A stretch of DNA of 64,000 nucleotides from Aedes albopictus (lineage: Eukaryota; Arthropoda; Insecta; Diptera; Culicidae), in the NCBI RefSeq assembly GCF_035046485.1, contig NC_085137.1, forward strand, positions 9,192,252 through 9,256,251, in the 5' to 3' direction. Below, in pieces: positions 23,115 through 34,571 of this stretch. The notes beneath the pieces were generated by a model. The model ran no database searches. It was not told the DNA's origin and saw only the letters and a list, made by a program, of their open reading frames with translations. A program made the translations under genes and the position numbers. Position 1 is the stretch's first letter, and each line of letters opens with the position of its first letter.

Positions 23115-24299
23115 CCCAGAAAACCAATTTGCATGAAGTTTATGTTTATGTTATACGTACTTTTACGCGTTAAAGTTACATCGCATAAAATGCAGCAAAA
23201 GTACCTTATGCGTACAAAAGTGGAGGCGTTATACGTGCATTGACGGAACAATAATAACGCTCTATGACTTGAAGCGATATCTTATGCAATGCACTGTGTG
23301 CACTATTGTGACGTAATTCAGCATCTTATACAACTTAATAATAATAATAATAAACAATTCTTGTCAGCTCGATATCGAACTAATGACCTCTGGATTGTCG
23401 ACCCACACATCACACACAACACTAAACGCTACTTATGAAACAAGCTGATTAACCCGAGAGCGGTCGCGTCGTGTACTGAGTACACGCACCATAAAAAATG
23501 CACGCATGTGGTACACAGCGTGAGCGCTTCGTCGCTGCAGGTAGTCAAAGACGCGACTGCTCGAGGGTTAATTATTATGATATTCTAACTCACCTCAGTG
23601 TTTGTTGGAATGCACTTGTTTCACTTTCGCTGTGCGTGTTTGACAGGCTAAAAACGACGAAGCACTATTTCCCGCACAATTTTCACTGCTCCTCTCTGGC
23701 TAGCGCCTCCCATTGTTGATTATCAAGGCAACAAAACAAATAATGATGACTTTGTTACCATAATCATGGCTGTTTACTTTCTTGTAGCTTTTTGGGACTG
23801 CATCCACAGTCCAACAGAAACTCTTCAATTATTATCACATATCAAATCGCATTATGTCAACATAAACGCTTCTAGCTTATGCAAGTTTATATGCACACTT
23901 CAACGAGTTTATTTGTACTTTTATGCGATTTCATCCATACACCAATGCGAGGTAAACTGACACAACAAGAAAAGTACCTAGCGAAGTCGTATAATCATCG
24001 CAGTACGCAATTATGCGAATTCATTTGACACTTTGCGACTTCGCTCGCACGCTTTTGCGAATAAGTAAAGTTTATCGCAATAAAACAACAAAATATCATC
24101 TACTACGTTGTACTTATATCTTAGAAAAGTTCATTTGTATTCTTATATGACATTACCTGATGCATCGTAATAAGTTCAAAAAATAATATCATATGCGATG
24201 AAAATTGTCAGTCAGCCGCACATGTATGCGATAGTGACTTAAAATATTACTTTATACGATGTACAGCGTGATTTCTTATGCGACTTCTGGTTGTCTGGG
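23115..24299. mobile_element. 1.19-kb element rich in TATGCGA words, CCCAG termini
   Basis: The left end is CCCAGAAAACCAATTTGCAT. The right end, complemented, is CCCAGACAACCAGAAGTCGC. Between them, words of the form TTATGCGA, ATATGCGAT, ATACGATG and TTTGCGA occur again and again on both strands. The termini and AAGTGGAGGCG at 23219 are shared with the 155-bp element at 17899-18053, so the two belong to one family. It has no transposase and no clear target duplication. A 115-bp element is nested at 23453-23567. Confidence 0.65.
23453..23567. mobile_element. 115-bp MITE with TTAA duplication (piggyBac-like)
   Basis: TTAA stands at 23449-23452 and 23568-23571. The ends are CCCGAGAGCGGTCGCGTC and, complemented, CCCTCGAGCAGTCGCGTC. 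A TTAA target and a CCC start are typical of piggyBac-superfamily elements and of the TTAA MITEs described from Aedes. Confidence 0.8.
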
Positions 24300-26180
24300 A
24301 AGGTGACAAAAAGCATACTTCAAGTTACTCCAAGGAACACTTCATGCAAGTTTCAAGCTACTTAAAAGGCTCATACTGATTTCGACCGAAGCTTTACACA
24401 GAAATTTCAGATACACTCATTGTTATCCTTTTGAGCGACTCGTAAGCTTGCGATTTGCAGAGCCAACCATAAGTCCAAGTGTTGTTAAATTAAGAGCCCG
24501 GCAGATAAAAGGGCATGCCTAACATACCCGCAACTCCATTACTAAGATTTCTAATGAGATAAATACGTTTGGCAATGTAGTCGACTTAAGTCGAGTCAAG
24601 TACGAGACACTGAAGACGACCTGACAGTTTAGGTCGAATTTGGAAATAAACGGAACAGTATTTAATCCGAATTCTTATCGTTATGTACAAGTTGTTCCAA
24701 TTTCAAGCGTCAGGTAATCCTTCAATTAGCTTACGGTATCTGTATGTTTAAAGTCTTTATTTTTCTCAACTTTCCTATCAAGTAAGAATAAAACATTTGA
24801 TAATTTTTTAACAATTTTCAAATAGGTTTTTGTTTTATTTGGTTTTGTTTATTCCAAATATTCCAAAATAATTTCGAGCTCACTGTTGTGTTTTCAGACG
24901 ATCACTACCATAGATTGCAACTATGGAGAAAATTCACATTCCGAAAATCCTTCCTGCATTATGGATTTATGACCAGTACCAGCTCTAAAAACAAATGCAT
25001 TCAACTTCCCACGGTCCAATATTCACAGTCTTCTGCTGCACAATGTACTTCTCCTCACATTCATTTATCATGCAAGCCCGAAAAGCATTGGAAGGTGTAG
25101 CACAGCTCGAGTTAACTTAGTCTTAGACTCCATTTGTCTTACAGCAGTGGTGCCAACTGGAAAATATTTATCCTCCCACCCGGGGACCTATTCATCATAA
25201 AAGGCTAAAACTATATACCGTCTTGCAACAGAGGCCATACCGATGTGGTTCTCCTTCTTGCAAAGAAATATTGCTCAGCCTTATGCCATCAGGAAAACTC
25301 TTACCCCGAAAAACAAAACCAAAGGACAACCGGGCCCCGCACCACTACCAGTCAGTGTGTGCTCTATAATTTATATAAATAGTTGATAAAAGAGAGTAAC
25401 TTGAGTCTTTTCCTTTTCCAAAACACCAAAACTGCACATTGGATAACTATGAACTAATCCCCATCCCTATCCTAGGCCATCATCCTATGCCTCCCACCCC
25501 TTTCGCCAGCAACCGAGATACCACACCGCACAGAAGGATTCCTGGATTTGGATCAAATATTTCCGGACTGCTTGGAAGTCCTTTTATAAGTAGGCAATAG
25601 AATCTAACTAGTTAGCTTGGTAGGTATGTGGTTGGCTGCTGGTTACGTAATCGGTCTTCTTTCCTGTGGTTCCAAATTAGGAGTACCGTAACGAAAAGAT
25701 TTAATGGGCATGGAAACGAAATATGCCTCCTCCGGTTACGGATGTTTATTTGTGGCGTAGGGGAGGCTGGGCTCAAACGGAGACGATTCGAGTCGGCTGT
25801 GTAGCTAGCAATGGCGTAGGATTATAACTATTCTGGGTTTCATTAATATGTTCCGAAAAGAACGTCATTGTAGATAATAACTGAAGAGATAATTTAGACA
25901 TAATAACATAGACTCTAAAAGCAAATTTGGTAATTCAATAATTCCGACGAATATTATCGCGCACTGTGCACCACAATAACGAGTTTTACATTCTGATTAA
26001 AATCACTTTGGAAGGATTACTGTTACTTTCAAAAAGAGAAACTGATCAAATTCGGAAGACTGAGTAAAAGTAAAGCAGTTTAACATACATGAATTACTCT
26101 GAAGCGAAATTCAGGCGATCTTGGACAAAGGTCTATCCTAACTAACTATTCTTATTTTGAACAAATGCTTGTGAAAAAGG
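24300..26180. other. Non-coding stretch, composition change at about 25.1-25.8 kb
   Basis: 25140-25800 is GC-richer and could be the untranslated part of an old element or unique sequence. No long ORF, terminal repeat or tandem structure is visible. The rest is AT-rich and featureless to me. Confidence 0.4.
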
Positions 26181-27170
26181 TTTAAATGTGTCTCATCAGA
26201 AAATCAGAAGCTGAAATCTTCAAGAAATTATGCCAAGGATTCCTTGAGAAATATCGCCAAGGTGCCCTGAAGATTCTTCCATAATATTATTCAAGATATC
26301 TTTCAAAAAATCTTTCAATAAATCTTTCCGAAATTTCTCTATGGAAAACTTTAAAAAATATTTCATGTTTTTTTTCCGGAAAATTTTTCATAAATTCCTA
26401 CTGAAAGTTTTTTGCACAAATTTTACCATATGATTCAAATTCAAATTCAAATAGAAATTCAACCAAAACCCATATAATCTTAAAGAAATTCTTCCAATGT
26501 TCACAATTCCTTTAGAAATGTCTACAAAGCTTCTTCAGAAATGCTTCTACCACAGACTTATTTCTAAAATTTAATTTATAAATTATTTCCTTTGGGGATT
26601 CTTTCAGTAAAATCGTTATAATATTCTCTTAGAAAAAAATCTTTAACTACATCTTTAATATTCTTTTAGTAAAATTTTCAGCAACTTCAGGAAATTTTCC
26701 AGAGATTTTTACCAGAATTTCGAGCGCAAATCCCAGCCGGAATGTCCCCAAGAATTTCTTCAGGGGTTCATCCAAAAAAACCCGTTGGAATCTCTCCATA
26801 TTTTTTTCCTTTTTTACTCTTTCGTTATTCCAGCAGGAATTTCTCAAGAAATACCCTCTAAAATTCATACGGAGATTTCTTCAGAAGTTTCTCCGTGCAT
26901 TGTTCCATGTATTTTCTCGAAAATTACTGCAGGATTTTCTTTACACATTCTTTGAGAAATTCTGATAGAATTCTACCAGAACATTATCCATGAAATCCTT
27001 CAAAAAACCTTCCATGCATCCCTTCCAAAAATGCCCCATCAATCAGGAAATTTTCCACTATAATTCTACAGAAATTTATCTATGAATATACATGGATTCT
27101 TAAAGAATTTTTTACAACACTCAAAGTTCCTTCAGAAATGTATCTAATGCTTCTTCATAAGTTCTTTTTT
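26180..27170. repeat. Degenerate TTCCTGGAGGAATT-type array
   Basis: Irregular units with cores like AAATTCTTCC, TTCAGAAATTTCT and TTTCCAGAGATTTTT follow one another for nearly 1 kb. The same family makes 30065-32850, 49690-50370 and 53030-54520. Open frames here are low-complexity artefacts. Confidence 0.7.
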
Positions 27171-27593
27171 TTTAAGTAGTTCAGATTCCGCACCGTCGTG
27201 TTCCGCGATGCCGCGTCGTAAAAACACTTTTCGAGTTTTTTTATTCTTCAATTACTTTACCTAATTTACAGCTCTCTTGTCCACTAGGGCACTGCGTGAG
27301 CGATTCCAATTGAAAGCTGTACATACACATTGTACAGCGCCTAAATGTATTCTATTTTAACTGTACTATATCGAACTGGTTGCCGTTGCGCTGCTTTCAC
27401 TTTCTACCCTATCATGGTTGAATGATGAGGACGAGGATGTTGATGTTTGTCTTTTGTGTTCCTGTTTTGCCTTTCTCGTACACTAAGTGTACTGGAAAGG
27501 CTATATGTTCACTCCAAAAATGACTTTTTGATAGAAGGCCCGGAGGGTCAAATCACATATACCAATCGACTCAGCTCGACGAATAGAGGTGAT

Positions 27594-27658
27594 GTCTGTG
27601 TGTGTGTGTATGTGTGTGTGTATGTGTGTGCGTGTGTGTGTGTCTGTATGTGTGTGTA
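27594..27658 (+). repeat. (TG)n microsatellite
   Basis: Imperfect TG repeat with TATG interruptions. Its inverted counterpart in arm 2 is the (CA)n tract at 42822-42892. Confidence 0.92.
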
Positions 27659-29189
27659 CAAAAAAACTCACATCACTTTTTGGCAGTAAACCTCATCCGA
27701 TTTCAATGACCGACGGTTCATTCAACGCGGAATCTGGTCCCATTGTTTCCTATTGAAAATGGTTCGTATCGGTTCAGCCGTTCCGGAGATATGGCCATTT
27801 AGGTGTTCCGGAACGGTACCCCAGGAAGCGACCAGATATGAAAATGCATCAAACCCATGCATGAGACACATCAAACCACGGCATTTTCGATAACCTGATG
27901 AGCGGTAAGCAGGAAAATAGTCTCAGACCATATCTGAACCGGTAGTGTTCCCGAACCGGTTCTGGGCGTCCCGCTGGAAGTGGCCAAATATACAATTGTA
28001 CCAAACCCATGCAAGCGACACATCAAACCACGGCATTTTAGATGACCTGATGGACAATCAGCAGGAAAATCATCTCAGATTATATCTGAATCGGTAGTGT
28101 TCCGGAACCGGTTCTAGGCGTTCCACTGGAAGTGGTCAAAAATACAATTGAAACAAACCCATGCATGCGACACATCAAACCACGGCATTTTCGATTACCT
28201 GATGGACAATGAGCAGGAAAACTATCTCAGACCATATCTGAACCGGTATTGTTCCGGAACCGGTTCTAGTCGTCCCGCTGGAAGTGGCCAAATATACAAT
28301 TGAACCAAACCCATGCAAGCGGCACATCAAACCACGGCATTTTCGATGACCTGATGGATAATGAGCAAGAAAATCATCTCAGACCATATCTGAACCGGTA
28401 GTGTTCCGGAACCGTTTCTAGGCGTCCCGCTGGAAGTGGCCAAATATGCAATTGAACCAAACCCATGCATGCGGCACATTAAACCACGGCATTTTCGATG
28501 ACCTGATGGACAATGAGCAGGAAAATCATCTCAGATCATATCTGAATCGGTAGTGTTTCGGAACCGGTTCTAGCTTTTCCACTGGAAGTGATCAACAATA
28601 CAATTGAACCAAACCCATGCATGTGACACATCAAACCACGGCATTTTCGATGACCTGATGGACAATGAGCAGGAAAACCATCTCAGACCATATCTGAACC
28701 AGTAGTGTTCCGGAACCCGTTCCGGGGTTCCCGCCGAAGTGGTTAAATCTGAAAGAGAAACAAACCCGTACATGCGTCACATCAAATAGCGGCTTTTTAG
28801 ATTACCTAATGAACGGCCAGCAAGTGTTTCGGAATCGGTTTTGAGTGGCCGGAAGAGGCCAAATGTAAAAGTAAACCAAATCCAGGCATGTGACACATCA
28901 AATCGTGGCTTTTGCGATAACCTGATGAACAGTTAGCTAGAAAATAGCCTTACGTCACACTAAAGACAACTGGTAGTGTTCCGGAATCGGTTCCGAGAGT
29001 CCCGTCGAAATTGTCAAACCCTGCATGTGACACCTTCAATTTGCAGCGTTTTTGGTTAACCGATGAGCAGTTAACAAGACAATAATGTTAGACCATATTT
29101 GGTTCAGCCGGTAGTTACCCGGAATCAGATCCGGGTAGTAAAATGTAAAATTTAACCAAACCCATGGATGCGGTACATCAAATCACGAC

Positions 29190-29673
29190 CAGTCTTGTAA
29201 ACATTCGACACTTTTTACTACCTTCATTTCGTTGCCGCAGTCGGGTGTCAGTCGACTTTGTTACATTCGTGCGCTATCGTTACCTCTTACCTACACACAA
29301 CACGAGCAGTAGAACGAAGATCAATAAACATAAGAAAGGGTCAAATCAATGTCATCTGACAAGATGACATGTGTCTAATTCTAGCTTTACGCATAGATTT
29401 TCAGCCAATTCCGATTATGAATGTTAATATTAGTTTATTATTGCATATTGCATTGAATACGACACACAGATGGGCAACATAGCTCATATTATGGAAGAAG
29501 ACAGGAATAACAAAAGCCGAACCGTCTCCCGAAGTCGCTATCGTGGTCAAGTGCATTCGTTTGACATTTTTGTTTCGAACAGTAGTTTGATTGCTTGTGT
29601 TGCGAATGTCGGAGACAAAGGAGGCCGAATATCGACGAAAAGGTTCAAATGACTGTGATCTCTAACAAGACTG
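29190..29673. mobile_element. 484-bp non-autonomous hAT-like element, 8-bp duplication
   Basis: ATCACGAC is present on both sides (29182-29189 and 29674-29681). The ends are CAGTCTTGTAAACA and, complemented, CAGTCTTGTTAGAG, so about 10 bases match. An 8-bp duplication with short CAG-starting termini fits the hAT superfamily. Removing the element and one duplication rejoins a normal 152-bp unit of arm 1. It has no transposase. Confidence 0.82.
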
Positions 29674-30064
29674 ATCACGACTAATCGACAACCTGGTGGA
29701 AAATAGGGTCAGACCACATTAGATTCCCGGTAGTGTTGCGGGTTCAGCTGTGGCTTCGAAAGTGGTTAGAAGTAAAAGTGAAGCAAACCCATTCATGCGA
29801 TATATCAAATCGCGGTGATTAGGTAAAGGTGAATAAATAACAATAAAATATTCTCAGACCATAATTTCGACAACCGGTAGTGTCATGGTCCATGACTCAT
29901 GAAATCAGATCCGGCTATCCCATCGGAAATTACCAAATATAAAAATGAACCAAACCCATACATACGACACATCCGATCGCAGATTTTTTGATAATCTAAT
30001 GAACGGTTAGCAAGAAAATAGCCTTAGATCACATTAGAGACTAGCTGTTGTGTAGCAGAACCAA

Positions 30065-32850
30065 CGTTCATGTGAAAATTTCTGGAAAGATTCCTGGACA
30101 AATATTTAAAGTGATATGTGGAGGAAATTTTTGAAGAAATCCGTGAGATATCTTTGGAGGTCTTCCGGAAAAAAAAAACATGAGAAACTTCTTAATGATC
30201 TCCAGTACATAGTAATTTCGAGGACCAATTTCGGGAAAAAGTTGAAGTTTCTGTATAAAAATCATGGAAAGAATTCTAAATGACACTCTTTAGAAAAAAC
30301 TGAAATAAACCTGGAGGATTGCTAAAAAGAATCAGCAACATATTCTTGCAGATATTAAAGACAAAGATAGTAAAGGAATGCTTGAAAAAAGCTCTCTATA
30401 AATTTATGCGGGTTTCACTAAAGGTTTTTCTTAATTTTCTGGAGGATTTCTTGGAAGAACTCATGGAGATTTTTAGAATTATTCCTTAAGCTCTCTATAA
30501 ATTTATGTGGGTTTCACTAAAGGTTCTTCTTAATTTTCTGGAGGATTTCTTTGAAAAACTTATAGAGATTTTTAGAATGATTCCTTAAGTTTAAATTCAC
30601 AAATTAAAAGAAATGGAAAAAAAAAAAATAAAAAACATATGGTATTGGTTCCCTTATTAAGCATGTGGCTCTTATTTTCTTATTTTTGTATTTTTTTCTA
30701 GAAGTGAGCACCAATGAAACCAAAAGGAACGGAATCAATCGGTGCCGTAATCGCTTGTTTTCGAATAGGATGAATATGGGAGGGTGAGATTACTCGTACC
30801 CTATTTCTAGAAGAAATTTTTGAAAATTTTTTGGAGAGATTCCCGAACGACATTCTCTGAAGCAATATTTGAAGTAGTCTGTATAGGAAATTCTTGAAAT
30901 AATCCTCGAGATATCTTTTGATGACTTTCGGGAAAAAAATCATGAGAAACTTCTTAAGAATTCTTCTATAATTAATGTTGAGGACAAAATCTGGGAAAAA
31001 TTTCTGAAATTTCTGAACAAAAATCCTGATAACATTTCTTAAAGACACCCTTGAGGAAATTTTGTAAAAAAAAAATATAAGACAAATTGCTGTAGGATTC
31101 CCAAAAACCATTCAGCAGCTATTCCTGCAGATATTGGATATAAAGATAGTAGAGAAATGCTTGAAGAAATCCCTGGATTGGTCTATGCAGGGATCACTGG
31201 GGGGTTTCTTAATTTTCTGGAGGATTCACTGGTAGAACTCCTAGAGATACTCATGAAAATTTCTAGAAGAAATTCTTGATTTTTTTCTGGAGAGTTTCCT
31301 GGACGAAATTCCTTGCAGCAATATTTGAAGTGGTTTGTGAAGGAATTATGCAATAAATTCTTGAGAAACCTTTGGAGGACTGTCGGAAAAAAATCATGAG
31401 AAACTTGTCAAGGAACTCCAGAAGTAATGTCTAGGACAAATTCTGATAAAATAAGTTTCTGAAAAAAAATCCTGACAAATTTTTAAAGGACACCCTTGAG
31501 AAAATTCCGAAAAAAAAAACTAAGAAAAAATTCTGGTGGGTTCCCAAAAGACATTCTGCAGGTGTTCCTGCAGATGTTGTAGGCAAAGGTAGTGAAGGAA
31601 TGCCTGAGGAAGTTGAGGTTTTTCTTAAGGAAATCCTAGATGAACTCTCCTGGGATACCTCTGGAGAAATTGGTAGAGTAATTTATTTTACAATCCCTGA
31701 AAGTATTGTAAACAATTTTTGAAGGAAACCTGGCGCAAAATAAAAAAAAAACAGAAAAGATTGAAAAATCGCTGAAGGAATTTCTAAAGAAATAGATTTT
31801 TCAAGGGAATTTCTGAATGTAAAGAAGAAAAAACTTGGAAAACCTGCAGCAAATATTCTACAATAATTTCTAAAAAAAATTATTCAGAAATACCAAAAAA
31901 CAATTCCTGGAGTAATTTATGAAACAATTTTTGAGAGATTCGCAGTGGATGTTCTTTAAGGATCGCCGAAACCAATTTTCAAAGCATACTTGAAAAAAGG
32001 AATTTATAAATCATTCCCTCGATGACTTCCCGAGGATCTTCTAATGGATATTTGAAGAATTCCCTGAAAGAATTTCTGGAAAAAATGGCTAGGAATATTT
32101 GGAAATTTTCTGGAGAGATTCCTCGTGAAATTTCCTGAAGCAATATTCGAAGTTGCCTAAAAATCCTGAAAAAAAAACATAAAGGACATACACCCTTGAG
32201 AAAATTCCAAAGAAACTCTGAGATAAATTTCCAGAGGATTCCCAAAAAACATTCAGCAGGCATTCCTGCATATATTGGAGACAAAGGTAGAGGAGGAGTG
32301 CTTGAAGAAATCCCTGGACAAATAAATGCAGGGATCACTTGTGGTTTTTCTTATGGAATCCCTATATGAACTCTCCTGCCCGGGTTAACGAGAATGTCTA
32401 AATAATTTCTCAAATCGAATTTCTAAAAAAAAAAACAAAAAATGAGTTTCTGAAAAAAAAAACCAGCAGTATTCTTGCATGAATCTCTGAAGGAATCTCA
32501 GAAGGAACTCCTACAGAATCTGTAGAGGAATTTCTACTAGAATCTCTGGATATATTTCTACATGAAACTCTGAAGAAATTTTCGCTGGAATGATATTTTT
32601 GAATAAATCCCTGGAGGAATACGAAACCGGTAAACTAGTTCATAGAGGAATAGTTTAAGTATTTTTTGAGAAGTTTTTTTCTTTCATTTTTTTTATCTCT
32701 GGACGAACCCCAGGATAATTTCTGAAGGAATTTCTGAACGAACCGTAGCAAATTCCTTGGGAAACTTCTCAAGACATGCCAAAGAAAATTCTTCGTGGTA
32801 TTTCTTAAAGAAGTAAGTAAGAATTTTTAAAGAAATTCATTGACAGGAAT
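30065..32850. repeat. Long degenerate TTCCTGGAGGAATT-type array
   Basis: Nearly 2.8 kb of irregular units such as TTTCTGGAGGATTTCTTGGA and AAATTCCTTGCAGCAATATT. Longer sub-blocks recur: AGCTCTCTATAAATTTATG at 30391 and 30490, and GGATTCCCAAAA..CATTC at about 31094, 31539 and 32238. There are therefore also segmental repeats of roughly 450-700 bases within the array. Confidence 0.75.
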
Positions 32851-32936
32851 GCACCTTCGAAAGATACCAAGAGGAATCATTGGAGAAGTTTGGGGGGTGG
32901 TCATGTTTGGTCAAAGACCACGGTCCATACAAAAAC

Positions 32937-32953
32937 ACTGGGGGGGGGGGTGG
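32937..32953. repeat. Poly-G tract
   Basis: A short nearly pure G run in otherwise AT-rich DNA, next to a GGTCATGTTTGGTC..GGTCTTTGACC-like inverted motif. Confidence 0.8.
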
Positions 32954-33097
32954 TTTCTCAGTATATTCCAAAAAATCTCCACATGGTTTATGAACAGCCT
33001 CTTTTCCAGAAACCATTGAAGGCATTTCTGTAAGAATCCTCTTTCTGCAACAATTCCAGAAAAAAAATAATCACAAGAATCATTTTATTGGGCTTGT

Positions 33098-33169
33098 AGA
33101 GGTTTTGGTAACCGTCATAAAACCTTTAACCATCCATTTTGGTTTTATGGTGGTTCTAACAACCTCTTC
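33098..33169. repeat. Hairpin, about 72 bp
   Basis: GAGGTTTTGGTAACCGTCATAAAACC pairs imperfectly with GGTTTTATGGTGGTTCTAACAACCTC around a 16-base loop (first arm given in part: key block CATAAAACC / GGTTTTATG). It may be a very small MITE. No flanking duplication was established. Confidence 0.6.
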
Positions 33170-34037
33170 TAGTCTTTTTAACTTAAAAAAAATACGTGGA
33201 ATGTATCCTGAAATGAACTTTTAAGAAATATCAAGCGGTTTTCTTGGAGGTAATCATGGTATTGTAAAATTAGCAAACGGTAAAATACACGTGAATAAAA
33301 TTTTTAAAAAAGGTAATTAAGAAGAAAATTGAATTCGTTTGGGCAGTATTCTTTTAATAAAGAATAATTGTCAAGATAAGCAAAAGTCATCAAAATAATA
33401 TGCATAGGAGGCATTATCGACATTTCTATGGAGGCCTATCAGATAGGAGTAGAACTGGCGTAGAACTGATTCCACTGTAACACATGGTTTGCTACTTTTC
33501 ACAATCCAAATTTACTTCAGATGGGATCAGATTAACATCTCACTCACCACTTGTTGTGTGCATGAACATCTAAGCGGTAGAATAATAGTTTTGAACTGTC
33601 GTGATCTTCAGACATTGTCTACCGATAACTCATCGGTATGACAGACTATCGATTAGTTGGTCCTTATCTGACCTATTACGGTAGAGCAACCATAGCGACT
33701 CACAAATGTCAATTTCCTGTTTTTGCTTAGACTAATGGAGAAGTCATACCGATAAGTCATGACTTCTTTGTGGAAGCCGTGGAGAAATTTCTAGAGGAAT
33801 TTCTTTGTCAGTCCTAGGGAAATTCTCTTGTAGACTCTCTGTCAGAATCATTCTTCTAGAAAAGTGAGTTAGGAAAGCCTTGGAGTAACTGCTAGATACA
33901 AGTTCAAAGTCGCTGAAAGAATCGAAGGTTTCAAATAGGCAGAAACACCTGTTGTAAAATTTGGTCATATTTTCGAGATAATTCACTGCGAAATTACAGC
34001 GAGAAATCCTGATGCGGCAGATTTCTTGATCTTGGTA

Positions 34038-34243
34038 CAGGTCGGACTCGATTATCCGGAGTCGAGTTCTGGACCTTCCTAAACGGGTATCTGGGGAACG
34101 GAATGTTCTATGAAGCTGAAATTTTGACATTTTCTCAAACCAACTTTGATTAGTAATTAGTCCAAATTTGAGATTTTTACAGCATTGCGTTTGTCAGATA
34201 TATCTATGGGAAGCTTCAGAACCGGATAATCGAGTCCGACCTG
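34038..34243. mobile_element. 206-bp pogo-like MITE, TA duplication
   Basis: A perfect 22-base terminal inverted repeat, starting CAGGTCGGACTCGATTATCC, lies at both ends with TA at 34036-34037 and 34244-34245. CAG-starting termini with an ATTATCCG block are typical of pogo/Tigger-type elements. No ORF belongs to it. Confidence 0.85.
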
Positions 34244-34401
34244 TATAGAGTAGAAATCTACGTCATATGCGCTAATTCCCGTCTAATCAGACATACCTTT
34301 GTAAATGGGTCATCAGATGGAAGCAAAAAGATGCAGACAGTCAATAGCACTAGAAATCGAATAAATTCGCGAAATGCTACGTTTCAGTTTCACTTCCCTT
34401 A

Positions 34402-34568
34402 GGGAGCGTCCATAAATTACGTCAAGCAAAAATTGCCCATTTTCAACCCCCCCCTCCCCCCTATGTCACACTTTTTGTATGAGACCTCTGAAATTTTTGT
34501 ATGGGTTGTCACACTTTACGGAACCCCCCCTCCCCCCTAAAAGCGTGACGTAATTTATGGACGTTCCC
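34402..34568. mobile_element. 167-bp MITE, TTA duplication
   Basis: The ends are GGGAGCGTCCATAAATTACG and, complemented, GGGAACGTCCATAAATTACG, flanked by TTA (34399-34401, 34569-34571). Inside, a CCCCCCCTCCCCCC tract occurs twice and the halves pair loosely. The TTA target suggests a PIF/Harbinger-type origin. A half copy is at 20405-20500. Confidence 0.82.
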
Positions 34569-34571
34569 TTA

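Larger units (their letters stand above)
27467..30058 (+). repeat. Satellite-like array, arm 1 (about 152-bp units) with palindromic head
   Basis: The array starts with a palindrome, GCCTTTCTCGTACACTAAGT paired with the following GTACTGGAAAGGC, then a (TG)n stretch at 27594-27655 and a spacer. After that come about twelve degenerate units marked by CCAAACCCATGCATGCGACA at about 27850, 28003, 28155, 28306, 28459 and 28611, giving a period of 151-153 bases. Later units are shorter and more diverged. Each unit also holds GAACCGGT..ACCGGTTC, a small inverted repeat. An element at 29190-29673 interrupts it. Arm 2, in the opposite orientation, is at 40035-43020. Confidence 0.85.

Noticed and set aside
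27850..28765. CRISPR-like array
   Set aside because: Units are about 152 bp and repeated along their whole length, with no short repeat plus unique spacer pattern. The sequence is eukaryotic.
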